A stretch of DNA of 64,000 nucleotides. Origin: an uncultured Rhodopila sp. (GTDB lineage: Bacteria > Pseudomonadota > Alphaproteobacteria > Acetobacterales > Acetobacteraceae). Position 1 is the stretch's first letter; each line of letters begins with the position of its first letter. Below the pieces are notes generated by a model. The model did not search any database. It was not told the DNA's origin and saw nothing but the letters and a program-made list of their open reading frames with translations. Location: positions 42,740 to 106,739 of the forward strand of contig NZ_CAJATU010000070.1 in the NCBI RefSeq assembly GCF_903944925.1. Reading direction: 5' to 3'. This document shows, piece after piece, positions 35,854 to 47,376 of the stretch. The position numbers were made by a program, and so were the translations under genes.

Positions 35854-37203
35854 ATGATCCCGCCCCGGCTCGCTCGCCGCAGCCAGGCCGGCTTCTGGCT
35901 GGCGGTCGTGCTGACCGGTATCGGCACCGGCCTCGCCGCCGCGGCGCTGACCGAGTTGCTGGAACTGGTGCAGCACCGGATCTGGGGCGGCCCCGGGATC
36001 GACCTGCTGCAAGGCGCGTCGCAGGCGCCGCCCTGCTGGCACATGATCGTCCTGACGGGGGCCGGGCTGGTCACCGGGGCCGGGCAGTTGCTGCTGACCA
36101 AACTCTCCAGCGGCAATGCCATCGACATCAGTGCCGCGATCTGGTTCCACGCCGGGCGGCTGCCCAAGCTGCGCACGCTGGGCAGCGCCACGCTGTCGAT
36201 CGTCATTGTGGCGATGGGCACCGCGCTGGGGCGCGAGGGTGCGCCGAAGCAGGCCGGGGCGGTGATGGCGGATGCCGCGTCGGACGGGCTGCGGCTGACG
36301 GATGAGGAACGCCGGCTGCTGGTCGCCTGCGGCGCCGGGGCCGGGATGGCGGCGGCGTACGGGGTTCCGCTCGGCGGCGCGCTGTTCGCGGTGGAGGTGC
36401 TGCGCGGCACGCTGTCGCTGCGCTTCGTGCTGCCGGCGATGGTCACGTCGCTGATCGCGACGGGTGTGTCATGGGTGTTCCTGCCGGATGCGCCTACGTA
36501 TGAGATCCCGGCCTATCACGGCTCGCTTTCGGTCGCCGCCTGGGCGTTGCTGGCGGGGCCGATAGTCGGCCTTGTCTCGGTGCTGTATGTTCGCGCGGTG
36601 GCGTTGGCCGATCGGCGGAAGCCGGTGGGGTGGAAACGGCTGGTGGCGCCGGTGGTGGTGCTGGCTGCGTTGGGCGGGGCGTCGATCCCGTTTCCGGAGC
36701 TGCTCGGCAACGGGCGCGACGTGGCGGCGCTGGCGTTCACCGGGCAACTCGCGGCGCCGCTGCTGCTGGCGCTGGTGGTGCTGCGGCCGGCCGCGACCTT
36801 GCTGTGCCTGGGCAGCGGTGCGCCCGGGGGGCTGTTCACGCCTTCGCTGGCGTTTGGCGCGATGCTGGGCGGTGTGCTCGGGCTGCCCTGGGCGTTGGTG
36901 TGGCCGGGGGTGCCGCCTGGGTTGTTCGCGCTGCTGGGGGGCACGGCCATGATCGCGGCGACGACCCAGGGGCCGGTCTCGGCAATCGTGCTGATGATGG
37001 AGATGACCGGGTATGCCCGCGGCGCGGTCGTGCCGCTGCTGGTGATGGTGGCGACGGCAACGCTGGTGGCGCGGACGATCGAATGGCGCTCGATCTACGA
37101 TGCGCGGCTGAGCAACGCGGAGGTGCGGGCGCGGCAACGAATGCGCGACGATCCAGGGGAGGAACAGGCCGCGCCTGGCGGTGGCGCTAACGCCGGCGGC
37201 TGA
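35854..37203 (+). CDS. ClC-family chloride channel or antiporter
   Basis: 449 residues from the ATG at 35854 (GGAG upstream), about ten hydrophobic helices. Anion-filter motifs are ALGREGAPKQAG (gating Glu kept) and GSGAPGGLFTPSLAFGAML. The usual first motif GSGIP is replaced by SSGNAIDIS. No C-terminal CBS domains. It is divergent from the BaiN-type gene. Its last codons run directly into an antitoxin remnant, so the C-terminal tail after RQRMRDDPGEE may have been reshaped by a deletion. Confidence 0.9.
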   Translation: MIPPRLARRSQAGFWLAVVLTGIGTGLAAAALTELLELVQHRIWGGPGIDLLQGASQAPPCWHMIVLTGAGLVTGAGQLLLTKLSSGNAIDISAAIWFHAGRLPKLRTLGSATLSIVIVAMGTALGREGAPKQAGAVMADAASDGLRLTDEERRLLVACGAGAGMAAAYGVPLGGALFAVEVLRGTLSLRFVLPAMVTSLIATGVSWVFLPDAPTYEIPAYHGSLSVAAWALLAGPIVGLVSVLYVRAVALADRRKPVGWKRLVAPVVVLAALGGASIPFPELLGNGRDVAALAFTGQLAAPLLLALVVLRPAATLLCLGSGAPGGLFTPSLAFGAMLGGVLGLPWALVWPGVPPGLFALLGGTAMIAATTQGPVSAIVLMMEMTGYARGAVVPLLVMVATATLVARTIEWRSIYDARLSNAEVRARQRMRDDPGEEQAAPGGGANAGG

Positions 37204-37268
37204 CCGTGCCGGACGACTTTGACGCCCCGCTGCCCGACGACATACTCGCCGGATTTGAGGGTCGTTAG
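37191..37268 (+). pseudogene. Remnant of a prevent-host-death type antitoxin
   Basis: In the frame ending TAG at 37266-37268 the codons read LTVPDDFDAPLPDDILAGFEGR. This is the characteristic tail of antitoxins that precede VapC toxins. In-frame stops (TAA at 37188-37190) and the end of the ClC gene replace everything upstream, so the DNA-binding part is gone. A GTG at 37206 could give a 20-codon peptide. The TAG overlaps the toxin GTG by one base, as in an intact operon. Confidence 0.72.
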
Positions 37269-37654
37269 TGCGCCTGCTGCTGGATAGGCATCTGCTATTG
37301 TGGGCCGTGGCTGAACCTCACCGCCTGGACGCGACAACGCAAGCCGCGCTCGAGGACCCCGAGAACGAGGTGCTGTTCAGCGCGAGCATCTGGGAGATCG
37401 CGATCAAGGCCCGCCTCGGCCGTCCCGATTTCGCCTTCCGGCTGCTCGATATAATGGAGGCCGCTCTGGAGATTGGCTTCCTCGAACTCACGGTGCGGGC
37501 GCGGGCCGCGGCTTTGGTGGCAAAAATGCCGCTACTCCACCGCGACCCGTTCGACCGTCTGCTGATTGCCCGGGCTATCACTGAGCCGGCACGTTTCTAC
37601 ACTGCCGAAGGACTGTTGCCGCCGTACTCCGAATTGGTGACTCTCGTCGGGTAG
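37268..37654 (+). CDS. PIN-domain VapC-like toxin, probably orphaned
   Basis: 128 residues from a GTG at 37268. The PIN pattern is LLLDRHLLLWAV, SIWEIAIKARLGRPDF, HRDPFDRLLIARA and FYTAEGLLPPYSE. The first Asp, the Glu and the third Asp are kept. The Thr after the first Asp (usually DTH) is Arg, and the fourth acidic site reads TAE rather than TAD, so activity may be reduced. With its antitoxin lost upstream, an intact toxin would be expected to be harmful, which fits a weakened enzyme. It converges on glmS. Confidence 0.85.
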   Translation: MRLLLDRHLLLWAVAEPHRLDATTQAALEDPENEVLFSASIWEIAIKARLGRPDFAFRLLDIMEAALEIGFLELTVRARAAALVAKMPLLHRDPFDRLLIARAITEPARFYTAEGLLPPYSELVTLVG

Positions 37655-37663
37655 AGACCCCGC

Positions 37664-39489
<1,826 letters not shown>

Positions 39490-39490
<1 letters not shown>

Positions 39491-40812
39491 CAGACTTTCT
39501 CCTTCTTTGCCTTCGCCGCCGCGCGCATTTCAACGGCCCGCCCCGGCTTCTGCACCTGCCGCCCGCGCGCCAGGGCCAGCGCGTCGGGCGCCACGTCCTC
39601 GGTGATCACGCTGCCGGCGCCGATGATCGCGCCGTCGCCGATGGTGACCGGGGCGATGAATGCGGTGTCGGAACCGATGAACACATGCGCGCCGATGGTG
39701 GTGTGAAACTTGTTGGTGCCGTCGTAGTTGCAGGTAATGGTCCCGGCGCCGACATTGGTGCGCGTGCCGATACTTGCGTTGCCGATATACGACAGGTGGT
39801 TGGCTTTGACACCCGCCTCCAGAGTCGAGGCCTTGATCTCGACGAAGTTGCCGATGTGAACGCCCTGGCCCAGCTTCGCGCCGGGCCGCAGCCGCGCGAA
39901 GGGGCCGATCTCGGCGCCGGGTCCGATTTCGGCGCCTTCGAGGTGGCAGAAAGAGTGGATTGTCGCCCCGGACGCCACCGTCACGCCGGGGCCGAAGAAC
40001 ACGTTCGGCTCGATCGTCACGTCCGTGCCCAACTTCGTGTCGGCGGACAGGAACACCGAGGACGGGTCCACCATGGTGACCCCCGCCTCCATCGCCGCCT
40101 CCCGCATCCAGCCTTGCAGCACGGCCTCGGCCTTCGCCAGTTCGCCGCGGGAATTGACGCCGGCCAGTTCGTCCGCCGGGGCTTCAACCGCGATCACCGG
40201 GCGGCCGTCGGCGCGGGCGAGGGCCACGAGGTCGGTCAGGTAATACTCGCCCTTGGCGTTGTCGTTGCGCACCGCCCGCAGCCAGCGCTCCATCGCCGGG
40301 GCCGTGCCGCACAACACGCCGGCGTTGCACAGGTCCTCGCTGCGTTCCGCGTCGCTGGCGTCGGCATATTCGACGATGCGTTCGACGAGGCCGTCCTCAC
40401 CGGTGATCACGCGTCCGTATTTCGCCGCGTCGTCCGGGCGGAAGGCCAGCAGCGACAGGCTGTTGGGCAGATGGCTTTCCAGCAGGCGGCGCAAGGTGGC
40501 GGTGCGGATCAGCGGGTTGTCGGCATACAGCACGGCGACCTGGCCGGAGCCAAAATGCTCGACCGCCTGGAGCGCCGCATGGGCGGTGCCAAGGCGTTGT
40601 TCCTGCACGACACAGACATGCGGCGCGGCTTCCTTGCGGACGGCGTCCATGTCCGGGCCCAGGACGATCACGATACGGTCGAACACCGGCTCGCAACTTG
40701 CCAGCAGATGGCGCAGCATCGATCGTCCCGCCAACCGATGCAGCGTCTTCGGCAGTGTCGATTTCATCCGCGTGCCGAGTCCGGCAGCCAGGATGATTGC
40801 GGTTGCTTGCAT
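39490..40812 (-). CDS. glmU: Bifunctional GlcN-1-P acetyltransferase / GlcNAc-1-P uridyltransferase
   Basis: 440 residues. The uridyltransferase starts IILAAGLGTRMKSTLPKTLHRLAG and includes QEQRLGTAHAALQA and LYADNPLI (usually YGDVPL). The left-handed beta helix has hexapeptide repeats from about residue 240 and ends with the acetyl-CoA site SYIGNASIGTRTNVGAGTITCNYDG. It makes UDP-GlcNAc for peptidoglycan and lipid A. A 107-bp gap with no clear hairpin separates it from the divergent gph. Confidence 0.96.
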
Positions 40813-40919
40813 TGAGGTTCCCTGCTTCGCTAGGTGGCTTGGCGTAGCGGCGAGCCGACTGATATGTCAAAGACTATCGTTTCGTATTTGGTGCAAATCG
40901 CATTACGGAGTACTACATA

Positions 40920-41579
40920 GTGGCCCGAACCCTGCTGCTCGATCTCGATGGCACTCTGGTGGATACGGTACCCGACATCGCGGCAGCCCTGAACCGGTTG
41001 ATGGCGGCGCGCTCCCTGGCGGCTTTCCCCCCTCCCGAAGTCGCCTCGATGGTCGGCGACGGGGTGGCGGTGCTGATCTCCCGCGCCTTCGCCGCGCGGG
41101 GCGTCGCGCCCGACCAGGATGCGCTGAAGGCGTTCGCCGCCGATTACGAGGCGAATGTCGCGGTCGAAAGCCGGCTGTTCCCGCATGTGCTGCCGGTGCT
41201 CGAAGGCCTGGCGCGGGACGGCTGGCAGTTCGCGGTCTGCACCAACAAGCCGGAGCGGGCGTCGCGGACCCTGCTGGCGGCTTTGGGGATTTTGCCAATG
41301 CTGCGCGCGGTGGGCGGCGGCGACAGTTTTCCTGCCCGCAAGCCGGACCCGGCCCATCTGCTGGCGACCCTGGCGCAGGCGCACGGCGCGGTTGAGCAGG
41401 CGCTGATGCTGGGGGACCATCGCAACGACGTGCTCGCATCCGGCGGGGCCGGCATTCGCTGCATTTATGCCGCCTGGGGCTATGGCGCGCCCGGGATGGG
41501 TGAGGGCAGCGCCGCTGTCGCGCGGGACATGATCGAGGCGGCCGATTTGGCGAACCAGTTGCTGCCGCGCTTTGCCTGA
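40920..41579 (+). CDS. gph: Phosphoglycolate phosphatase (HAD superfamily)
   Basis: 219 residues from a GTG at 40920 (ACGGAG upstream). HAD motif I is LLLDLDGTLVDTVPD, motif II VCTNKP, motif III lysine in PARKPDPAHLL and motif IV MLGDHRNDVLA. The cap domain is of the Gph type. It removes 2-phosphoglycolate produced by DNA repair or by Rubisco oxygenation. It is divergent from glmU-glmS. Confidence 0.88.
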   Translation: MARTLLLDLDGTLVDTVPDIAAALNRLMAARSLAAFPPPEVASMVGDGVAVLISRAFAARGVAPDQDALKAFAADYEANVAVESRLFPHVLPVLEGLARDGWQFAVCTNKPERASRTLLAALGILPMLRAVGGGDSFPARKPDPAHLLATLAQAHGAVEQALMLGDHRNDVLASGGAGIRCIYAAWGYGAPGMGEGSAAVARDMIEAADLANQLLPRFA

Positions 41580-41666
41580 GGCGGCAAAGTGACTCGCGCC
41601 GGGGCGTATGGTAACACGTCCGCAAGCAAACCGCCGGGGTGAATGGCGGTGACGATCGGGGGATCC

Positions 41667-42881
41667 ATGAAAGCGCTTCTGGCTGGCTGGGCCGTCTGTT
41701 GGGTTCTGGCCGCGGGCTCAGCCCTGGCGCAATCGTCTCCCGGGGCCGAACCGGTGCGGCTCGGCCTGATCCTCGACATGTCCAGCGTCTACGCCGACGT
41801 CACCGGCCCCGGCAGCGAGACCGCCGCGCGCATGGCGGTGGAGGATTTCGGCGGCGAGGTGCTCGGCCGCAGGATCGATGTTCTGGTGGCGGATCACCAG
41901 AACAAGCCCGACATCGCCGGATCGGTTGCGTCGAAGTGGTTCGATGTCGATCATGTCGCGGCGCTGCTCGACGTGGCCGCCTCCAGCCCGGCGCTGGCCG
42001 CCATGACGGTAGCCAAAGCGCATGACAAGATCATCATCATGAGCGGGCCGGGTGCCACCAGCATCACCAACGAGGCCTGCATCCCGACCTCGGTCCACTA
42101 CACCTATAATACTTATGCATTGGCCCACACCACGGGGAAGGCGATCATTCAGCAGGGCGGAAAGTCCTGGTTCTTCCTGACCGCCGACTACACCTTCGGG
42201 CATCAGCTCGCGGCCGATACCTCGGCTGTCGTGAAGGCGGCGGGCGGGCAGGTTTTGGGGCAGGCGCTGGCGCCTATCGGCACCTCGGATTACTCCTCGT
42301 TCCTGCTTCAGGCGCAGCAGTCCAAGGCGCAGGTCGTCGGGTTTGCGGTGGCGGGCGCCGATCTGGTGAACGCGGTGAAGCAGGCGGCGGAGTTCGGGCT
42401 GGATCAGGCGGGCCAGAAGTTGACCGGGCTGCTGGTCTACATCAACGACATCCACGGCCTCGGGCTGCAGGCAACGCAGGGGATGCTGCTGAGTTCGGCG
42501 TTCTATTGGGATCGCGACGATGCCACGCGGCAATGGGCGAAGCGCTTCTACGGGCGGCTGCACAAGATGCCGAACATGTCGCAGGCGGGTGTGTACTCAT
42601 CGACAATGCATTACCTGCAGGCGGTGCAGGCGGCTGGCACCACGGACAGCGCGGCGGTGATGCGGGCGATGCGGGATTCGCCGGTCAACGATTTTTTCGC
42701 GCATGACGGCCATATCCGGGCGGACGGGCTGATGGTGCACGACATGTATCTGTTCCAGGTGAAGACGCCGTCGGAGTCGAAGGCGCCGTGGGACTACTAC
42801 AAGCTGGTCGCGACGATCCCGGGGGACGAGGCGTTCCAGCCGCTGGCGGAGTCGCGGTGTCCGCTGGTGGGGCAGAAGTGA
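41667..42881 (+). CDS. ABC transporter substrate-binding protein, branched-chain amino-acid type
   Basis: 404 residues from the ATG at 41667, with the signal peptide ending GSALAQ. The type I periplasmic binding fold shows PVRLGLILDMSSVYADVTGPGSETAARMAVEDFGG, VLVADHQNKPD and LLDVAASSPALAAMTVAKAHDK. This group (HAAT, LivJ-like) binds amides, aromatic acids or amino acids. No livH, livM, livG or livF lies next to it, so it is an orphan receptor that must dock elsewhere or serve in sensing. Confidence 0.9.
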   Translation: MKALLAGWAVCWVLAAGSALAQSSPGAEPVRLGLILDMSSVYADVTGPGSETAARMAVEDFGGEVLGRRIDVLVADHQNKPDIAGSVASKWFDVDHVAALLDVAASSPALAAMTVAKAHDKIIIMSGPGATSITNEACIPTSVHYTYNTYALAHTTGKAIIQQGGKSWFFLTADYTFGHQLAADTSAVVKAAGGQVLGQALAPIGTSDYSSFLLQAQQSKAQVVGFAVAGADLVNAVKQAAEFGLDQAGQKLTGLLVYINDIHGLGLQATQGMLLSSAFYWDRDDATRQWAKRFYGRLHKMPNMSQAGVYSSTMHYLQAVQAAGTTDSAAVMRAMRDSPVNDFFAHDGHIRADGLMVHDMYLFQVKTPSESKAPWDYYKLVATIPGDEAFQPLAESRCPLVGQK

Positions 42882-43005
42882 CGGCGATCTTTCAGTCCAT
42901 CTGGCCACGGCCTGATCGACAGGAACGTTTCCATCGCTCATGTAATGCACCTGGCGAGCTGATCGGGACAGTGAAAACATCGAAGCGTATCATCGCGGCC
43001 AGCCA

Positions 43006-44313
43006 TCACTCCGGCAGCTTCAGCGCCGTCTGCTCGACATACGGGCGCATTAGCGCGTCGGCCTCCTGCTGCGCCTTCGCCATCGCAGCCTCCGGCGTTG
43101 CTTTGCCGGACAGTACCGCCTGGACCCCGTCCTCCAGCGCCTTGCGCACGCCGACGACGTTATAGGTGGAGAACCAGCCGCGCGCATACGCAAGCTGATC
43201 CAGCGCCACCTTCGCATCCGGATGCGCGGCGATGAACGTTTTCATCTCCGGCAGGTCATAGGCGGCGATGCGCGGTGCGAAATAGCCGGTGAAGCGGCTC
43301 CAGCCGCCGGAGATCTCCGGGCTGGTCAGCCATTTTATCAACGTCCAGGCGGCGGCCTCGCGCTCCGGCGAGTTGCCCTTCGGCAGGATCAGGCTGGCGC
43401 CGCCGATGGGCACGGCGTTGTCGAGGTTGCGCGGCAGGAAGGCGACGCGATACGGCGTCTTCATATTGTCCCGGACAAACGACAGCGATCCGGTGGAGAG
43501 GACCATCATGCCGGTGCGGCCCTGGAAGAACGCCGTCGTCACCGCGTTGGCGTCGGTGACGCCCTCCGGCATTGCTTTGGCCTTGTGCACCAGCGTGTCG
43601 AGGAAGCGCACCGCGCCGACGGTGCTGGGGGCGGTGTAGTAAACCTCCCCGCCGTAATCCGGATTGTAGAACTGGCCGCCGTTCGACATTGCCAAGCCGG
43701 AGGTGATCCAGCCGCAATAGTCATAGGTGCCCGGCATCATCAGGCCCCACCGCGTCGTCGCCGTGCCGTCGTGCTTTGCCAGCTTTTTCGCGGCGGTCAG
43801 CCAGTCCTGCCAGGTGACCGGCGGATGCTCCGGGTCCAGGCCGGCGTCCTTGAAGGCGTCCACGCTGTAGTACAGCAGCGGGGTGGAATTGTGGAACGGA
43901 ACGCCATAGGCGTGGCCCTGCTCGGTCGCGTTCAGCCGCAGCGCCGGCCAGAACTGGTCCATGAAGGCGGCTTCGGTCATGCCGTCCTTCTCGATCAGAC
44001 GATCGAGTTGGACGATTTCGTCGTTGATGACGTATTCGCGGACGAAGTTGGCGCTCATGATGACCGCCGCGGGCGGCTTGCCGGCCTGGATCGCGGCGTG
44101 AGTCTTCAGGTTGGTGTCATCGTAGCTGCCGGAATAGACCGGCGTGACATGGATGGCGGCGTGGTCCTTGTTGAAGACTTCGACCAGCCGCTGCATCTCG
44201 TTTGCCAGCTTGCCCTGGACCGGAACGGGAAAGAACAGATCGATTTCGGTGGCGGCGCGGGCCGAACCCGTGGCCAGACAGGCCGCGAGGGCGGCGGCAA
44301 GATATAGGCGCAT
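43006..44313 (-). CDS. ugpB: ABC sugar/glycerol-3-phosphate binding protein, UgpB-like
   Basis: 435 residues from the ATG at 44313, with the signal peptide ending GSARA. The segments VYSGSYDDTNLKTHAAIQAGKPPA, VPFHNSTPLLYYSVDAFKDAGLDPE and STGSLSFVRDN, IGGASLILPKGN closely track E. coli UgpB. It is therefore a type II binding protein for glycerol-3-phosphate, glycerophosphodiesters or a sugar. It is downstream of the two permeases. The long extension of the frame to 44724 lies inside the permease gene and is not used. Confidence 0.87.
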   Translation of the reverse strand: MRLYLAAALAACLATGSARAATEIDLFFPVPVQGKLANEMQRLVEVFNKDHAAIHVTPVYSGSYDDTNLKTHAAIQAGKPPAAVIMSANFVREYVINDEIVQLDRLIEKDGMTEAAFMDQFWPALRLNATEQGHAYGVPFHNSTPLLYYSVDAFKDAGLDPEHPPVTWQDWLTAAKKLAKHDGTATTRWGLMMPGTYDYCGWITSGLAMSNGGQFYNPDYGGEVYYTAPSTVGAVRFLDTLVHKAKAMPEGVTDANAVTTAFFQGRTGMMVLSTGSLSFVRDNMKTPYRVAFLPRNLDNAVPIGGASLILPKGNSPEREAAAWTLIKWLTSPEISGGWSRFTGYFAPRIAAYDLPEMKTFIAAHPDAKVALDQLAYARGWFSTYNVVGVRKALEDGVQAVLSGKATPEAAMAKAQQEADALMRPYVEQTALKLPE

Positions 44314-44330
44314 GCGTGTGGTTTCCCCTG

Positions 44331-45155
44331 TTACTTGATGCCGGAAAGCGTGAAGGAGGAGACGAAACGGCGTTGGAACAGCACGAACGCTGCCAGTAAT
44401 GGCGCCGCGACGAGGAAGGTGCCGGCGGCGATGACACCCCACTCCGACCCCGCCTCGGCGCCGGCGGTGAAGGTCGCGAGGCCCACCGTGAGAACCTGGT
44501 TGGATGGCGAGGAGGTCGCCATCAGCGGCCACAGGAACTCGTTCCAATGCGTGGTGATCGAGACGATGGCGAAGGCGGCGAGTCCCGGGCGGGACAGCGG
44601 CAGCAGCACGTGGACGATGATCTGCAGGCGGGTGGCGCCGTCGATCACCGCGGCTTCCTCGTAGTCGCGCGGGATGGTGCGAAAGGTCTGCCGCATCAGG
44701 AATACGCCGAACGCCGAGGCGCAATACGGCGCCATGATGCCCGGCAGCGTGTCATACAGGTGCAGCGCCACCAGCGTGCTGAGATTGGGCACGATCAGTA
44801 TCGGCGGCACCAGGATCAGTTGCAGCAGGAACAACGCGAACAGGATGGTCTTGCCGGGGAAGCGCATGCGGGCGAAGGCATAGCCCGCCAGGCTGACGGT
44901 GACGCACTGGATCGCCAGGATGCCGCCGCAGACCAGCACGGTGTTGAGATACCAAAGCGGAAAATGCCCCGATGACCAGGCATCGGCAAAATTCCCCCAG
45001 CCGAACGGCCCAGACGGCCACAGCGACGCCAGATCGGCTGCTCCCGCGCCGGCCTCGCGGATGCTGGCGACCGCCATCCAGGCGAACGGGATGAACCAGA
45101 GCAGCGCAGCGGCACTGGCCAGCGCCAGGGCGAACAGCGGCGTGTCACGTCTCAT
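44331..45155 (-). CDS. ugpE: ABC transporter permease, UgpE-like
   Basis: 274 residues with six helices. The EAA loop with its conserved Gly is EEAAVIDGATRLQIIVHVLLPLSRPGLAAF, which docks an ATPase. It is the second permease of the operon, overlapping the first by 11 nt and lying 17 bp before the binding-protein gene. The ATPase subunit (UgpC/MalK type) is not encoded nearby. Confidence 0.9.
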   Translation of the reverse strand: MRRDTPLFALALASAAALLWFIPFAWMAVASIREAGAGAADLASLWPSGPFGWGNFADAWSSGHFPLWYLNTVLVCGGILAIQCVTVSLAGYAFARMRFPGKTILFALFLLQLILVPPILIVPNLSTLVALHLYDTLPGIMAPYCASAFGVFLMRQTFRTIPRDYEEAAVIDGATRLQIIVHVLLPLSRPGLAAFAIVSITTHWNEFLWPLMATSSPSNQVLTVGLATFTAGAEAGSEWGVIAAGTFLVAAPLLAAFVLFQRRFVSSFTLSGIK

Positions 45156-46074
45156 AGTGAATGCCCCGCTCCAGGCTCCGCAGCGAGACCAGCGACAGCA
45201 CGAACAGCACGCCGACGCTGACCACGGTCGCCGCGGAGGCGCGGCCGACGTCGAAATTCTGCTGCGCCTGCTGGTAGATGTAGAACAGGAGCATCGAGGT
45301 GGTGTCCGACGGGCCGCCCTGCGTCAGGACGATGACATGGTCGATCTGCGTCATCGCATTCAGCGTCGCAATCACCAGCACGAAGGCGAGCGTCGGCCCG
45401 AGCAGCGGCAGGGTGATGCGGAACAACCGCTGTACCGGCCCGGCGCCGTCGATCTTCGCCGCGTCCAGCAACTCGCGCGGGATGCCGGCAAGCCCGGCCA
45501 GGAAGAACAGCATGTAGTAGCCGCAGTTCTTCCAGACGGTGATGGCGATGATCGAGCCCAGGGCCAGCGACGGATCGCCCAGCCAGTTCGTCTCGGCCAC
45601 GCCGAAGATGGCGAGGTAGTGGTCGAGCAGACCGGCATTGGGCAGGAAGATAAAGGCGAACAGCGATGCCGCCGCGACCAGCGGGATCAGCATCGGCAGC
45701 GCGACCAGGGTGCGCAAGGTACCGGTCAGCCGGGTGGTCTCGGTCAGCGCGAGCGCAAACAGCAAGGCCAGGACCAGCCCGGGAATGATCGTGCCGGCTG
45801 CATAGACCAGCGTGTTGCCGACGGCGGTGGTGAAATGCGCATCGCCGAACAGGCGGCTATAGTTCTCCAGTCCCCAGTGCGGCGCGCCGCGGAAGCCGCG
45901 GACCGTCAAGGAGCTGCGGACGACCTGAACGACCGGCCAGTAGGTGAAGGCCAGCAGGAACAGGGCGGACGGTGCGAGCAGCAGATACGGCGTCAGCCCC
46001 GCAAGCGCGGGGCGGCGCTTCCGGACCGTGGAGACGATCAACGGGCGGGCAACGAGGCGGGCCAGGGCGACCAT
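45145..46074 (-). CDS. ugpA: ABC transporter permease, UgpA-like
   Basis: 309 residues, six helices, MalF/UgpA type. The EAA loop is RELLDAAKIDGAGPVQRLFRITLPLLGPTLAF. LTPYLLLAPSALFLLAFTYWPVVQVVRSSL is the typical first helix. It is the first gene of the minus-strand importer operon (ugpA-ugpE-ugpB). The 87 bp before it hold GATCGATCGATG and no other feature I can name. Confidence 0.9.
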   Translation of the reverse strand: MVALARLVARPLIVSTVRKRRPALAGLTPYLLLAPSALFLLAFTYWPVVQVVRSSLTVRGFRGAPHWGLENYSRLFGDAHFTTAVGNTLVYAAGTIIPGLVLALLFALALTETTRLTGTLRTLVALPMLIPLVAAASLFAFIFLPNAGLLDHYLAIFGVAETNWLGDPSLALGSIIAITVWKNCGYYMLFFLAGLAGIPRELLDAAKIDGAGPVQRLFRITLPLLGPTLAFVLVIATLNAMTQIDHVIVLTQGGPSDTTSMLLFYIYQQAQQNFDVGRASAATVVSVGVLFVLSLVSLRSLERGIHYET

Positions 46075-46161
46075 GTTCCAATGCTGATACGCGGCAGCGA
46101 TGATCGATCGATGACACTTGAATGACCGCCGGATGACAAGCCGATCGGCCGGGCGGTTTGG

Positions 46162-47190
46162 TCACCACTTCGCGCTGAACGCATCGAAGGCGGCAAGCGC
46201 GGCCGCCTTCTGCCGGTCCGGCAGGAACGATCCGGCGAAGGAATTCCGTGCCAAGGTCGCGATCTCAGGCCGGGTCAGTGCCAGCGCCTCCTGCACCGCA
46301 ACGAAATTCTCGTTCACGTAGCCGCCGAAATAGGATGGGTCGTCCGAGTTGACCGTCACGAGCAGGCCGGCCGCCAACATCTGGCTCAATGGATGCAAGG
46401 TCAGGTCCGGGCAGACTTGCAGGCTGCGATTGGACAACGGACAGACGGTGATCGGGATCTGCTCGCGCGCGATGCGGGCGATCAGCCCCGGATCTTCGAG
46501 GGCCCGGTTGCCGTGATCGATGCGGCGGACCTGCAGCAGGTCGATCGCCTCGTGGACATAGGATGGCGGACCTTCCTCGCCGGCATGGGCGACCGGAACG
46601 AAGCCGTGCTGCCGTGCCTCGGCGAAGACGCGGTCGAATTTTGAAGGCGGGTGGCCGGCTTCCGATGAATCCAGGCCGATGGCGAAGATGTGTTCCTTGC
46701 AGCGGCAGGCATGCTCCAGCGTGTCGAAGGCATGGTCTTCCGGCAGATGGCGCAGGAAGCACATGATCAGCCGGGCGGTGATGCCGAAGTCCCGGCGGGC
46801 CTTGTCGAGCGCGTCGGTCAGGCCCGACAGCACGGTGTCGAAGGTGATGCCGCGCTCGGTATGCGCCTGTGGATCGAAGAAGATTTCCGTGTGGGTGACG
46901 TTCTGGGAGGCGGCTTTTTCCAGATAGGCGAAGGCGAGGTCGAAAAAGTCCCGTCGCGTGCGCAGCACCGACATGCCGGTGTAATAGAGATCCAGGAAAT
47001 CCTGGAGGGAATTGAAACGATACGCCGAACGTATAGTTTCAACATCGGCGTATGGCAACGTCACGCCATTTCGCGTTGCCAGTGCCATCATCATCTCAGG
47101 CTCCAGGGTGCCCTCGATATGCAGGTGGAGTTCGGCCTTCGGCATGGCGGCGATGAAGCGGTGGAGTTCGGGCTGATCGATAGCGCGCAT
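46162..47190 (-). CDS. Adenine deaminase-type adenosine deaminase family hydrolase
   Basis: 342 residues. Zinc and catalytic motifs are KAELHLHIEG, VAHAGEEG, RIDHGNRA and VTVNSDDPSYFGGYVNEN. The HLHIEG start and the D-D-P-x-Y-F-G-G pattern match the small ADE-type enzymes (adenine aminohydrolase) rather than true adenosine deaminase, which usually reads HLDG or HVHLDG. It probably converts adenine to hypoxanthine. It has no evident operon partners. Confidence 0.85.
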   Translation of the reverse strand: MRAIDQPELHRFIAAMPKAELHLHIEGTLEPEMMMALATRNGVTLPYADVETIRSAYRFNSLQDFLDLYYTGMSVLRTRRDFFDLAFAYLEKAASQNVTHTEIFFDPQAHTERGITFDTVLSGLTDALDKARRDFGITARLIMCFLRHLPEDHAFDTLEHACRCKEHIFAIGLDSSEAGHPPSKFDRVFAEARQHGFVPVAHAGEEGPPSYVHEAIDLLQVRRIDHGNRALEDPGLIARIAREQIPITVCPLSNRSLQVCPDLTLHPLSQMLAAGLLVTVNSDDPSYFGGYVNENFVAVQEALALTRPEIATLARNSFAGSFLPDRQKAAALAAFDAFSAKW

Positions 47191-47376
47191 CCTTTAATGC
47201 AAGCGGGCTGAATCAAAATGCTAGGCGTCGCGCCGGGACGGCGGCAAGGTTTTTGTCGCCGCGGTCAGGATGGTTTGATGTGCGGGTGACCGGTCGGAAA
47301 AGCGGCGGCCGTCGCCTCGAAAGCCACCCCGTCAAAAAAGTGGTGCATTTGATAAATTTCGTGCAAACCTCTAGCC

